A stretch of 64,000 nt of DNA from NCBI RefSeq assembly GCF_021261325.1, contig NZ_JAJSBI010000019.1, positions 1 through 64,000 on the forward strand, read 5' to 3'. The translations under genes and the position numbers were made by a program. Source of the DNA: Streptomyces guryensis (GTDB taxonomy: Bacteria > Actinomycetota > Actinomycetes > Streptomycetales > Streptomycetaceae). A model generated the notes under the pieces. The model ran no database searches, was not told where the DNA came from, and saw only the letters and a list, made by a program, of their open reading frames with translations. Of the stretch, positions 55,623 through 64,000 are shown in pieces. Every line of letters starts with the position of its first letter. The first letter of the stretch is position 1.

Positions 55623-56671
55623 GTGTCCTCGGGGCGCTGGTCCGGACGTACGGCTCCCAGGATCGGGTAGGACGCGACCGGCGAGACCTTGACCCTCTCG
55701 CCCGTCCGTGGCGCCTGGATCATCATGCCCTCGCCCAGGTACATCGCCACATGAGTGGCATCCGGGAAGTAGATCACCAGGTCGCCGGGGCGCAGCTTCT
55801 TCAGCGGGACCCGCGGCAGCTGCGCCCACTGCTCCTGGCTGGTGCGGGGGATCGGCCTGCCGGCCTTGCCCCAGGCCTGAGAGGTCAGGCCCGAGCAGTC
55901 GTACGACTTCGGGCCCTGTGCCCCCCATCGGTACGGCTTCCCGAGTTGCCGCACGGCGTACCCGAGGGCCCGGGCGCCTGCCCGTGACGGACGGTGTTCC
56001 CGGCTCAGCGTGCCGGACGCCATGAGCCGCTGCTGCGCCCTGTCGGTGTCCTGCTTCTCCAGTTCGCCGAGCGCGGCCAGCTGTTCGGGGGTGAGGGAGG
56101 CAAGGGCTTTCTCGACGTCCTCCAGCCGCGCCTGTACGTCGTCGCGGTCCTTCTTCTGCCGTTCGGCGAGGGCGAGTTGGGCGTCGAGGGCGGTGCGGGC
56201 CGCGCGGGCCAGTGCGGTGGCCTTCTTCTCGCTCTCGGTCTGCCGGTCGACCGCCTCGGACCGCTCCCGCGCCAGCCGGCCGATCACATGCCCCTCGTCG
56301 AGCGCCTGCTGCGGGTTGCGGGCGAGCAGCAGGCGTACGTACGCGGAGATCTCGGTGCTGCCCTGGTACTGCTGCCTGGCCAGGCGGCCCGCGGCGACCC
56401 GGCTGTCGTGCAGGGAGCGGCGGGCCCCGGCCAGTTCGCGGTCGAGGCGGGCCACCTCGGCGCGCTGCTTCGTCAGCTTCTCCGCGGTGGCGTTGTAGGT
56501 CTCGGCGGCCTTCTCGGCCTCCCGGTAAAGCCGCTGAAGGTCCGTCAGCTGTGCTGCGACGGTGCGTGTGCCGGGCTCCGGCCCGGGTACGGCCGCGGCG
56601 GGCGGCGGTACGAGGAGGGCGCCGGCGGCCATCGCCACCGTGCAGACCAGGCGCAGAAGCTTTCCCGACAC
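55619..56671 (-). CDS. NlpC/P60 family peptidoglycan hydrolase
   Basis: The 350-residue secreted protein has a signal peptide (LVCTVAMAAGALLVPPPAAAVPG), a coiled-coil part (35-210; LQRLYREAEKAAETYNATAEKLTKQRAEV), and a C-terminal NlpC/P60 domain with Cys in YDCSGLTSQAWGKAG and His in DATHVAMYLGEGMMIQAP. It cleaves stem peptides of the wall, probably D-Glu to mDAP. RipA-like. Confidence 0.93.
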   Translation of the reverse strand: MSGKLLRLVCTVAMAAGALLVPPPAAAVPGPEPGTRTVAAQLTDLQRLYREAEKAAETYNATAEKLTKQRAEVARLDRELAGARRSLHDSRVAAGRLARQQYQGSTEISAYVRLLLARNPQQALDEGHVIGRLARERSEAVDRQTESEKKATALARAARTALDAQLALAERQKKDRDDVQARLEDVEKALASLTPEQLAALGELEKQDTDRAQQRLMASGTLSREHRPSRAGARALGYAVRQLGKPYRWGAQGPKSYDCSGLTSQAWGKAGRPIPRTSQEQWAQLPRVPLKKLRPGDLVIYFPDATHVAMYLGEGMMIQAPRTGERVKVSPVASYPILGAVRPDQRPEDT

Positions 56672-56775
56672 ATCATCACCTCCGGTGCGGGGCAGCCCCT
56701 CCGCTCCGCACAGTCAGGTGTTGACCGTCGCCGCAACGAACGCGCGCCGCATGTGCGCGGTTCGGCGCAACCTCG

Positions 56776-57111
56776 TCACCCGTCGGTGTCGTCCGGCTTG
56801 CGCCCCGGCGTGGCGTCTGGCCCGGTGTCCGGCTTGGACCACGGCCATTTCAGCCTGCCGTCCGCGGCCTTCCCCTCGGGGTCGTACCGGTACTTCCACC
56901 CCTGCGGCAGCCCCAGCCGCCTGCTGTGACCGCGCGGCTCACGGTGGTAGACGTGCACGGTGGGGGGACCGCCGGCGGCGTCCGGTACGGGGATGCGGTA
57001 TGTCTTGGGCGGGTGCCCGGTGGGGCCCACCAGGACCGGCAGCACACGGCCGTCCATCGGACCGCCCTCGAACGGGGTCTGTTCGCTCTTCACGGCACCA
57101 GTCTCAGCCAT
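56776..57111 (-). CDS. Conserved hypothetical protein
   Basis: The 111-residue protein has a core GGPMDGRVLPVLVGPTGHPPKTYRIPVPDAAGGPPTVHVYHREPR and a Pro/Asp-rich tail. No membrane or signal segments. Its start overlaps the TetR gene's stop by eight bases, so it is probably co-translated. I do not recognise the function. Confidence 0.7.
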   Translation of the reverse strand: MAETGAVKSEQTPFEGGPMDGRVLPVLVGPTGHPPKTYRIPVPDAAGGPPTVHVYHREPRGHSRRLGLPQGWKYRYDPEGKAADGRLKWPWSKPDTGPDATPGRKPDDTDG

Positions 57112-57751
57112 CCTCGGCCAGCGCCCGCACCAGCGCGGCGGTCTGCGGGTCCCGGTCCGCGGTCACCGAGAGGACGGCCACGAACTGCTCGACCAGCCAG
57201 TCCCGCAGTTCGTCGAGCGACGGCTGCTTGTCCTCGTCGAGCCAGATCAGGGAGGCCGCCTCGACCGCGGTGATCCACATCCGCACGGTCATCCGCAGCA
57301 GCAGCCCGGGGTCCGTGACCCCCAGATGGCTCAGGATGTGCTCGGCGGCGGCCCGCCGCACACCGTCCACGATGGCCGTCGTCCGGGACGTCCCGACAAC
57401 GCTGCCGCCCTGCAGCAGCGCGCTGAACCCGGCGTCGTGCTGGTCGACGAACGCGAGATACCGGTCGAGGGCCCGGGCCAGCCGGGGCAGCAGGGGCCCG
57501 ACCCGCGCCTCGTCGAAACACTGCTGCAACTCGTCCGCGGCGGACCGCAGCGCGGCTTCGTACAGCTGCTGCTTCCCGCCGGGGAAGTACCGGTAGACGA
57601 GCGGCCGTGAGACCCCGGCCGCCTCCGCCACGTCGTCGAGGGAGACGTCCTCGGGGGCGCGGTGCGCGAAGAGGTTCAGCGCGGCTTCGAGCAGCTGGCT
57701 TCGCCGCTCCTCGACGCTCAGGCGGCGGTAGGCCGGCGCGGCAGGGCTCAT
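57104..57751 (-). CDS. TetR-family transcriptional regulator
   Basis: The 215-residue regulator has a TetR HTH (RRSQLLEAALNLFAHRAPEDVSLDDVAEAAGVSRPLVYRYFPGGKQQLYEAAL) and a helical ligand domain. ATG 57751 leads into the HTH. Most likely it controls the divergent diiron/ferritin-like pair beyond the dispersed repeat; the palindrome at 58931 is a candidate site. Confidence 0.9.
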   Translation of the reverse strand: MSPAAPAYRRLSVEERRSQLLEAALNLFAHRAPEDVSLDDVAEAAGVSRPLVYRYFPGGKQQLYEAALRSAADELQQCFDEARVGPLLPRLARALDRYLAFVDQHDAGFSALLQGGSVVGTSRTTAIVDGVRRAAAEHILSHLGVTDPGLLLRMTVRMWITAVEAASLIWLDEDKQPSLDELRDWLVEQFVAVLSVTADRDPQTAALVRALAEDG

Positions 57752-57784
57752 GGATGCAGCGTAGTGGGCGGCTGCGGGTGCGTC

Positions 57785-57923
57785 GTGGCTGGTCGCGCAG
57801 TTCCCCGCGCCCCTGGGTGACCCCTGGGTGGGTACGGTCACGCAGCGGGGGACCGCATCCCGCTCAGGGGCGCGGGGCTGTATCGATTTGCGGCTCCGCC
57901 GCGTGGGCGCGACCAGCCCCCAC
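57785..57923. repeat. Dispersed palindromic Streptomyces repeat
   Basis: Two nested inverted repeats: outer arms GGCTGGTCGCGC (57787-57798) and GCGCGACCAGCC (57907-57918), inner arms CCCCGCGCCCCTG (57803-57815) and CAGGGGCGCGGGG (57875-57887). I recognise the core sequence as a very common intergenic element in Streptomyces. It separates the TetR and AurF-like genes. Confidence 0.8.
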
Positions 57924-57939
57924 CGGCCCGCGGACCGCA

Positions 57940-58878
57940 TCAGGCCAGCAGCCCCGAGCTCTTCCACAGCCGTCGTCCGACGCCCCGCAGCACGCCGATG
58001 TCATCCAGGAAGTCCGTCAACCGCTTCGCCCCGGTCTGCATGACCTCCCGCCGATGCCCACTGGCCTTCACCTGCGCCATCGCCTCCCGCTTGTCCAGCC
58101 CGACATTCGTGTACACCTCGGGGTTGACGAAGGCGACGGAGAACACCCGCGCGAACTCACCCGACGTCACCCTCGTGAACTCCTGCGACCACCGCGGCGC
58201 CGTCACCATCTGCCGCCGCAGCTCCTCCCGCGCGTACCGCACATGCCGCGCCTCCTCGACGACATGGATGCGTGTGACCCCCCGTATCAGCGGCTGCACC
58301 CGCTCGTCCGGGAAGGTGAGCCGCTGCATCCAGTCGAGCACCTCCTCGCCGAGCAGGGTGGCCGTGAAGGACCCCGGAGTCGTCGAGATCGTCTTGAACA
58401 GCCGCCCCAGGTTCTGGTGCGCCCGGGCCACCGGATACCACGGCGCGTCCCCGCGTGAGATCAGCCGCGCGAACATCTTCGAGTGCCGGCACTCGTCCTC
58501 GATCTCGGTGAGCGCGTACCGCACATGCGCGCTCGTGGCCGCCTTGTCGTAGATGTGCCGGACCAGCAGCTGCATCAGGATCAGCTCGAACCAGATGCCG
58601 AGCGAGGCGAGCGCGGCGGCCTCGTGCTGCGACAGCAGGATCCGCTGCTGCTCGCCCATCCGCTTCCACAGGGGCGTGTCGTACAGCGACACCAGCTCCG
58701 GCGGCCAGAACCACTTGCCCTCCTCGAAGGGCGCGTCCCAGTCGAGTTCCTGGTCCGGGTCGAAGGAGTGCTTGGCGGAGGATGCGAGGAGCCGTTCGGC
58801 CACCTGTTCGCGGTCCTTGAGCAGCCCGAGCGCGTCGCGCAGACCGTCCAGCGCGTCGGCTTCCGTCAGGGTCGTCAT
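57940..58878 (-). CDS. AurF-like diiron oxygenase
   Basis: The 312-residue helical protein resembles AurF N-oxygenases: HEAAALASLGIWFE, LTEIEDECRHSKMFARL, GEEVLDWMQRL and VVEEARHVRYAREE, which supply Glu/His ligands for two irons (ExxH pairs). AurF itself oxidises an arylamine to a nitro group, but housekeeping homologues have unknown substrates. Divergent from the ferritin-like gene. Confidence 0.85.
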   Translation of the reverse strand: MTTLTEADALDGLRDALGLLKDREQVAERLLASSAKHSFDPDQELDWDAPFEEGKWFWPPELVSLYDTPLWKRMGEQQRILLSQHEAAALASLGIWFELILMQLLVRHIYDKAATSAHVRYALTEIEDECRHSKMFARLISRGDAPWYPVARAHQNLGRLFKTISTTPGSFTATLLGEEVLDWMQRLTFPDERVQPLIRGVTRIHVVEEARHVRYAREELRRQMVTAPRWSQEFTRVTSGEFARVFSVAFVNPEVYTNVGLDKREAMAQVKASGHRREVMQTGAKRLTDFLDDIGVLRGVGRRLWKSSGLLA

Positions 58879-58930
58879 CGTTCTCCCACCTCTGTTACCC
58901 GGGGTCACATCCTCCACCGCTTATGAGACT

Positions 58931-58944
58931 GCTTGTCAGCAAGC
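58931..58944. promoter_or_regulatory. Palindrome GCTTG-TCAG-CAAGC in divergent promoter
   Basis: A perfect 5+4+5 dyad lies between the divergent AurF-like and ferritin-like genes. Its size and place suit a TetR-type operator; the TetR gene at 57104-57751 is the nearest candidate. Confidence 0.45.
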
Positions 58945-59005
58945 TCGTCAATCCCCTGCGCGCGACTTGTTGACCCGGCGTCTACCACGTGTGAGCCTGC
59001 GAGGC

Positions 59006-60115
59006 ATGCCGACATACGACCTGTACGCCATGGACTCGGGAGACCCCCACTGGCAGGTGCCGGCGACCGGCGCGGCCCGCTTCAGCTGGGAGTACGACGA
59101 CGGCCGCGACCGGCTGCTCGCCCTGTACCAGAAGGGCAAGGACAAGCAGTGGGACGGTCAGAAGCGGATCGACTGGGATCTCGAAGTCGATCCGAACGAC
59201 CCCCTCGGCACCCCCGACGAGGCCATGTCCCTGTACGGCACCAAGCACTGGGCCAGGATGACCGACAACGACAGGGGCGAACTCCGCAAGCACTACGCCT
59301 CCTGGCAGTTCAGCCAGTTCCTGCACGGCGAGCAGGGGGCGATGATCTGCGCGGCACGGATCGTCGAATCGGTCCCTGACCTGGACGCGAAGTTCTACTC
59401 GGCGACCCAGACCATGGACGAGGCGCGGCACGCGGAGATCTACGGCCGCTTCCTGCACGAGAAGATCGGGATGCTCTACCCGATCAACGACAACCTGCAG
59501 TCCCTGCTCGGCGACACCCTCCGCGACAGCCGCTGGGACATGCCCTACCTCGGTATGCAGGTCCTCATCGAGGGCCTGGCCCTGGCCGCCTTCGGCATGA
59601 TCCGCGACACCACCGACAAGCCCCTGCCGAAGCAGATCCTCGCGTACGTCATGCAGGACGAGGCCCGGCATGTGGCCTTCGGCCGGATGGCGCTGCGCGA
59701 CTACTACAAGCAGCTCACCGACGCCGAACTGCGCGAACGCGAGGAGTTCGTGATCGAGGGCTGCTACCTGATGCGGGACCGGCTGCGCGGGGTCGAGGTC
59801 CTGGAGAACTTCGGCATCCCGACGGCCGAGGCGGAGGAGTACAGCGAACAGTCCGAGTTCCTCGCGCTGTTCCGGCAGTTGCTGTTCTCCCGGATCGTCC
59901 CCTGCGTCAAGGACATCGGCCTGTGGGGCAAGCGGCTGCAGCAGGCGTACGCCGACATGGGCGTGTTCGAGATGGGCGACTCGAACCTGGATCTGTTGAT
60001 GGCCCAGGACGAGGAGATCGCGGAACGGCTGGACGCGGAACGGTTCGCCGCGGAGGAACTGGAGCGGGTCGCCGAGGTGGAGGAGGCGATCGAGGCAGGG
60101 GTCGCCGAGGCGTGA
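59006..60115 (+). CDS. Ferritin-like diiron protein
   Basis: The 369-residue helical protein has two diiron motifs: ATQTMDEARHAEIYGRF and VMQDEARHVAFGRMAL, with the ligand Glu at FLHGEQGAM. It is of the ferritin-like/ribonucleotide-reductase-like oxidase type. Substrate unknown. ATG 59006 is used; GTG 58991 would add five residues and is also possible. Paired divergently with the AurF-like gene, so the two probably act in one oxidative pathway. Confidence 0.83.
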   Translation: MPTYDLYAMDSGDPHWQVPATGAARFSWEYDDGRDRLLALYQKGKDKQWDGQKRIDWDLEVDPNDPLGTPDEAMSLYGTKHWARMTDNDRGELRKHYASWQFSQFLHGEQGAMICAARIVESVPDLDAKFYSATQTMDEARHAEIYGRFLHEKIGMLYPINDNLQSLLGDTLRDSRWDMPYLGMQVLIEGLALAAFGMIRDTTDKPLPKQILAYVMQDEARHVAFGRMALRDYYKQLTDAELREREEFVIEGCYLMRDRLRGVEVLENFGIPTAEAEEYSEQSEFLALFRQLLFSRIVPCVKDIGLWGKRLQQAYADMGVFEMGDSNLDLLMAQDEEIAERLDAERFAAEELERVAEVEEAIEAGVAEA

Positions 60116-60145
60116 CGGATCACTCGCATGCAGTAACGTTCTGAC

Positions 60146-60815
60146 GTGCCCACGTCTCCATATCAGCCCGAAGCGGCGGCCCGGACTGGTGATCGGCATT
60201 GTCGGCGGGGCTGTCGCCTTGATCCTGGCGATCGTCGCGGTGATCGCGATGCTCGGGTCGGCGGCGAAGAACACCGGCTTCCCGGAGGCCAGGTTCACCC
60301 TCTCCGTCCCCAAGACCCTGCTGAACGGCCGCTACGAACTCGCCCAGGACCTCTCCGGCTCCGCGGGCCAGAAGGTCGTGGACGAGGCGGACGGCTCCTG
60401 GGACGCCAAGGTCGACGGAGCCGCGGTCGGGCAGTACACCCTGGCCGGTGACGCGAGCGCGGGCCAGATCGTCGTGTCGGGTATGTACGGGCGGTTCAAG
60501 GAGCCCGACCTGTCGCGGAACAACATGATGAAGGGGGCCGGGGAGGGCGAGGGCGCCGAGGTGGCCGTGGCGCCGGAGGACTTCCACCCGGACGGCTCCG
60601 ACGGCATCACCGTCACCTGCGAGGTCCTCACGAAGACCCAGCTCGGCAGGGAGATGACGGTTCCCGTCTGCGCCTGGACGGATGCCAACACGGGCGCGTC
60701 GGTGGGCCAGATCACCACCGCCACGATGACCCAGGACCCGTCGGAGGTGGACCTGGACAAGGCGGCGGCGACCACGCTCCAGGTCCGCTCGGAGATGCGG
60801 AAGGCGATCGAATGA
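60146..60815 (+). CDS. Hypothetical membrane-anchored protein, possible frameshift
   Basis: Most of the protein is read from GTG 60189: one membrane helix (IGIVGGAVALILAIVAVIAML), then an exported domain (FTLSVPKTLLNGRYELAQDLSG, ... SEMRKAIE). That GTG has no ribosome binding site. GTG 60146 in another frame encodes MPTSPYQPEAAART, a typical cytoplasmic lead-in to such a helix, so two bases (or one extra) may be wrong near 60185. Function unknown. Confidence 0.6.
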
Positions 60816-60822
60816 GGCGAGC

Positions 60823-60951
60823 GCCAACATCCTGGTGTTCCGTGCCGGGGCCGACACGGGGCCGAAGCAGACTTGGTATCGCCCGGAAGACGTCGTGATC
60901 GCCGTCGAGGTCGTCTCGGAGGAACCGCCGCCGCTAGACCGAGCACCCCAG
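60823..60951 (+). pseudogene. Remnant of a Uma2-type endonuclease gene
   Basis: A 40-codon stretch reads ANILVFRAGAD, then RPEDVVIAVEVVSEEP, the core of the Uma2 PD-(D/E)XK fold (usual text: DVLLAVEVVSEES). There is no start and nothing of the rest of the gene. Confidence 0.6.
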
Positions 60952-61443
60952 ATCCTCTGGAACCGCCAGTGACACCGGCTCCGTCCCCTGCGCCGGGAAC
61001 GGCGTCCGCGGTGTGAAGGCATATGGCGTGGGCCCGTTCGCCCGCAGGTGCAGCAGGCGTTCCTCCGCCTCCGCCACCGTCGGGCGGTGGCCGGCCGGGA
61101 CCCACCACAGGGCCACCATGGCCTCCTGCACCCGTTCGAAGAACTCCCGGCGGCGGGCCAGCATCGCGCGGTGGCGGCCCTGGTACATGTACGCGGTCAG
61201 GGCGTTGCCGTCCCGCCATACCGACATGTTGATGATCAGCCACTCGTCCCCGAAGACCGCGATGTCCGTCGCGTCGCCCCCGTCGGACTGGAGCCGCCAG
61301 ACGAAACCGTCCGCCGCGTCGGCGTCGGCGTTCACGGGGTCGAGGTTGTCGACGAAGTCCTTCAACTGCGGTGAATCCAGCGGGGCTTTGAGGCGTCCGA
61401 TGTTGACCTGGGCGAGTTGGTACGCGGCATCGGGTGTCGTCAT
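60934..61443 (-). CDS. DUF3291 family protein
   Basis: The 169-residue protein resembles the DUF3291 family: YQLAQVNIGRLKAPLDSPQLKDFVDNLDPVNADADAADGFVWRLQS, then WLIINMSVWRDGNALTAYMYQGRHRAMLARRREFFE and ALWWVPAGHRPTVAEAEERLLHL. The fold is probably a dimeric alpha-beta barrel, as in monooxygenase-like proteins; function unknown. ATG 61443. Confidence 0.85.
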   Translation of the reverse strand: MTTPDAAYQLAQVNIGRLKAPLDSPQLKDFVDNLDPVNADADAADGFVWRLQSDGGDATDIAVFGDEWLIINMSVWRDGNALTAYMYQGRHRAMLARRREFFERVQEAMVALWWVPAGHRPTVAEAEERLLHLRANGPTPYAFTPRTPFPAQGTEPVSLAVPEDLGCSV

Positions 61444-61610
61444 GGACCGAACGATAGGTCGGGAGGGCCGCTCGATCCCAGACCCGGTCTCGGCATGTGA
61501 GCAATGTCCGCCTTTCACAGTCCTCCCACCGCCTGAGTGAGCTCCTGTGCACCGGCACCTTACGGCGGGGAAACCGCGCTCTGACCGGCCCGTCCGTAGT
61601 CTCGGCGGGC

Positions 61611-63575
61611 ATGACGGGGAACGTATCGACCACCCTCCGACCGGCCTGGTTCCGCCTGCCCGCGCTGCCCGGCTGGAACTCCATCCGCGGCCGCATGGCC
61701 ATCGTCCTGGCCGTCCCGACCTGTCTCCTGCTCGCCCTGACCGGGCTGGGCGTGGCCGGCCGGGCCTCCGACTGGTCCGCCGCCCGGGCGACCGAGGCGC
61801 ACGTCGGCGTCCTGCTGCGCGTGCAGGACGCCGTACGGGAGGTGCAGCGTGAACGCGGCCTCACCAACGGGCTGCTGGGCGGCGCCGAGGAGTACCGGGA
61901 CGACGTACGCAAGCAGCGGGAGCGGACCGACGCGGCGGAGGGGAAGCTGAGGGCGGCCCTCGACGACGAGCGCGGCGACCTGCCCCGCGCCGCCGTCACC
62001 GCCCTCGACGCCGCCGAGCTTCCCCTCGCCGCACTCACCTCCACCCGTACCGGCGTGGACGCCGGCACCGCCGACCGCACCGCCACCCTGAACACCTACA
62101 CCAAAGCCGTCACCGCCCTCATCGACGCCGAGTCCGCCGGGGCGCCGGGCGGTGACGGCCGGATCGCCCAGGGGGTGCAGGCGCTCCAGGCGCTCGCCCG
62201 GGCCACCGAGGCCGTCGCCCTCGAACGCGGCTCCCTGAACGGCGTGTTCGCGGCAAAGCACTTCCGTTCCGGCGAGTACCTCGACTTCACCGAGATCCGC
62301 GCCACCCGTGTCGCCGCCCTCGGCCAGTTCCGCCAACTCGCGGGCGCGCAGCAGGAGTCGGCACTCGACAAGGCCTTCGCGACCGCCGCCGCCCACCGTG
62401 TCTCCGGGTACGAGAAGCAGGCCGAGTCCGGTGCCGACGGATCCGCCCTGGACGTCGCCCCTGCCCGCTGGTGGGCCGACATGACCACCCTCGTCGACGA
62501 TCTGCACGGCGTGCAGAAGCAGGTGGGCGACGACGTACGGGCGCAAGCGGCGGACACCGGCGACTCCGCCACCCGGGAACTCGTCGGCTACCTCGCCCTC
62601 GGCGCGCTGATCCTCGCCGTGGCCACCGCCCTCGCCGTCATCTCCGCCCGCTCCATCACCCGCCCCCTCGGCGCCCTCGCCGACGAGGCGGACGCCGTCG
62701 CCGGCCGCCGGCTGCCCGAAGCGGTCCGGCGCGTCCAGCAGACCGACCCGGACACCCCGCCGCCCGCGCAGGAAGGCAGCCCCGGGCTCCCGGGCGGCGC
62801 ACGGGAGATCACCCGCCTCGCCGCCGCCCTGCGCAACGTCGAGCGCACCGCCGTCGACCTCGCCGCCGAACAGGCCGTGCTACGACGCAACAGCACCGAG
62901 TCCCTGGCCAGCCTCGGCCGCCGCAACCAGAGCCTCCTCAACCGCCAGCTCGGCCTCATCACCACCCTGGAGAGCCAGGAACTCGACCCGGACGCCCTCG
63001 GGGAGCTGTTCGAGCTCGACCACCTCGCCACCCGCATGCGCCGCAACGCCGAGTCGCTGCTCGTGCTGGCCGGAGAGGAGTCCCCGGCCCGCTCCTGGTC
63101 CGGCACGATCGCCGTCGCCGACGTGGTGCGGTCGGCCGTCGCGGAGGTCGAGCAGTACCAGCGGGTCGCCGCCGTCGACCTCGAACAGTGCCGCATCCGC
63201 GGTCACGCAGTCGCCGAACTCTCCCATTTGCTCGCCGAGTTGGTGGAGAACGCCCTCATGTTCAGCCCGCCCAAACAGCCGGTCGAGGTCTACGGCTGGC
63301 GGGACGGCACCGAGTACTGCCTCGCCGTCGTCGACCGGGGGATCGGCATGACGCGGGAACGGATGGCGCAGGCCAACTCCCTGCTCACCGGCCGGGGCGG
63401 CGCCCTGCTCACGGCCCCCACCCGCTTCCTCGGCCACCACGTCGTCGGCGCCCTCGCGGCCCGCCTGGGCGCACACGTCGAACTGCGACCCACCCAGGGC
63501 GCGGGCGTCACCGCATACGTCGCCCTTCCGGCCAAGCTGGTGCAGGAGCAGCCGTCAGCTGCTGTGGCCGGGTGA
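61611..63575 (+). CDS. NIT-domain sensor histidine kinase
   Basis: The 654-residue kinase has a membrane helix (MAIVLAVPTCLLLALTGLGVAG), a nitrate/nitrite-sensor-like extracellular domain (VREVQRERGLTNGLLGG; EAVALERGSLNGVF), a second helix (LVGYLALGALILAVATALAVI), HAMP-like segment, and HATPase (LLAELVENALMFSPP; DRGIGMTRERM). It resembles CvnA kinases but no cvnBCD genes follow. ATG 61611; upstream in-frame codons are not conserved. Confidence 0.9.
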   Translation: MTGNVSTTLRPAWFRLPALPGWNSIRGRMAIVLAVPTCLLLALTGLGVAGRASDWSAARATEAHVGVLLRVQDAVREVQRERGLTNGLLGGAEEYRDDVRKQRERTDAAEGKLRAALDDERGDLPRAAVTALDAAELPLAALTSTRTGVDAGTADRTATLNTYTKAVTALIDAESAGAPGGDGRIAQGVQALQALARATEAVALERGSLNGVFAAKHFRSGEYLDFTEIRATRVAALGQFRQLAGAQQESALDKAFATAAAHRVSGYEKQAESGADGSALDVAPARWWADMTTLVDDLHGVQKQVGDDVRAQAADTGDSATRELVGYLALGALILAVATALAVISARSITRPLGALADEADAVAGRRLPEAVRRVQQTDPDTPPPAQEGSPGLPGGAREITRLAAALRNVERTAVDLAAEQAVLRRNSTESLASLGRRNQSLLNRQLGLITTLESQELDPDALGELFELDHLATRMRRNAESLLVLAGEESPARSWSGTIAVADVVRSAVAEVEQYQRVAAVDLEQCRIRGHAVAELSHLLAELVENALMFSPPKQPVEVYGWRDGTEYCLAVVDRGIGMTRERMAQANSLLTGRGGALLTAPTRFLGHHVVGALAARLGAHVELRPTQGAGVTAYVALPAKLVQEQPSAAVAG

Positions 63576-63770
63576 GGGGTTCAGCACGGCCTGTGGGTCA
63601 ATTCGGGTGATCGGGCGTGCTCCTCGTCGCCCCGGCCGTTTCCCGGCCGCCACGTCGTCGGCTCTCTCACGGCGGGCCTGGGGGGGCGTACGTCGAACCG
63701 CGCCCCACTCAGGGCAACGGCGTCGCTGCGTTTTTCGCCGAGCCGGGGCAACCTGGCGCCGGGCCGACAG
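63576..63770 (+). pseudogene. Decayed tandem duplicate of the kinase/PBP gene junction
   Basis: The frame PGRHVVGSLTAGLGG, then YVEPRPTQGNGVAAFFAEPG is a degenerate copy of the kinase C-terminus (GHHVVGALAARLGAHVELRPTQGAGVTAYVALP). Bases 63570-63593 in turn resemble the 3' end of the penicillin-binding protein gene (GGTTCAGCACGGCCTG against GACTTCAGCACCGCCTG). A segment of about 215 bp spanning both 3' ends was duplicated, and one copy of each end has decayed. Confidence 0.75.
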
Positions 63771-64000
63771 TCAACTGCCGTCGGCCGGTGAGGACTTCAG
63801 CACCGCCTGCATCACCTCACGGGCGATCGGCGCGGCCACCCCGCCCCCGGTGATGTCCCCCCGCTCCGCCGACGCGTCCTCCACCACGACGGCGACCGCG
63901 ACCCTCGGCATCACCTCGCGCTCGCTCTGCGCCCAGGACACGAACCAGGCGTACGGCATACCGGCGTTGCCGACCCCGTGCTGGGCGGTACCGGTCTTGC
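63771..64000 (-). CDS. Penicillin-binding protein transpeptidase, 3' end only
   Basis: The last 76 or so residues of a class B penicillin-binding protein: KTGTAQHGVGNAGMPYAWFVSWAQ, with the KTG motif of the transpeptidase fold, then VAVAVVVEDASA and GGGVAAPIAREVMQAVLK. The rest lies beyond the window. It builds peptidoglycan crosslinks outside the membrane. Confidence 0.9.
   Translation of the reverse strand, partial: KTGTAQHGVGNAGMPYAWFVSWAQSEREVMPRVAVAVVVEDASAERGDITGGGVAAPIAREVMQAVLKSSPADGS

Overview
This window reads as a chromosomal segment of a Streptomyces. The DNA is very GC-rich with strongly GC-biased third codon positions, and it carries families typical of the genus: nickel superoxide dismutase with its maturation protease, a fused 2-oxoglutarate decarboxylase/dehydrogenase E1, HspR-controlled lon, a conservon, a DUF397/Scr1-type pair, and Streptomyces-type dispersed repeats. 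No rRNA, tRNA or CRISPR array was seen.

Region 1 (1-6779) is the right part of an integrated mobilizable element whose left end lies outside the window. It holds a frameshifted relaxase, a MobC-like accessory protein, a DUF3631 ATPase, a small excisionase, an XRE regulator and a tyrosine integrase. The integrase is convergent with sodN, and one hairpin contains both stop codons, which points to integration at the 3' end of sodN. A repeat-rich gap upstream of mobC is a possible transfer origin.

Region 2 (6769-20138) is mostly chromosomal core: sodN/sodX, a CGNR zinc-finger regulator, a methyltransferase, a polar amino acid ABC transporter, malic enzyme, an MDR oxidoreductase, an HTH/Clp-N pair with two tandem operators, a DUF1963 protein, a DUF4097/PadR pair, a frameshifted hypothetical gene and a DUF6104 protein.

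Region 3 (20322-31570) is the most interesting part. It is a tightly coupled operon: a small CU044_2847-type protein, a trypsin-VMAP protein, a MoxR AAA ATPase, a vWA (SAV_2336-like) TPR protein, a 50-residue peptide ending ARYEDAP, an FxsB-like radical SAM/SPASM maturase, and a TIR-like/NB-ARC/TPR protein. The layout combines the VMAP-MoxR-vWA ternary conflict module with a cyclophane RiPP module. Its precursor has a Y-x-D motif where F-x-S would be expected.

Region 4 (31638-47916) holds kgd, two two-component systems, a spermidine-synthase-like protein, decayed cupin and SnoaL-like genes, a rhomboid-like membrane protein, lon with a HAIR operator, a GH25 lysozyme, a MarR regulator, a CseBC-like pair with a lipoprotein, and a secreted ribonuclease. 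Region 5 (47916-64000) holds a broken Scr1-type regulator with intact DUF397 and PP2C genes, a conservon followed by a StyA-like flavin monooxygenase, an NlpC/P60 hydrolase, a TetR regulator with AurF-like diiron and ferritin-like proteins, a second NIT-domain histidine kinase, and the 3' end of a penicillin-binding protein.

Several genes carry single-base frameshifts (near 686, 19476, 48260 and possibly 60185). Some may be assembly errors. Two histidine kinase genes are each followed by decayed duplicates of their own 3' ends.
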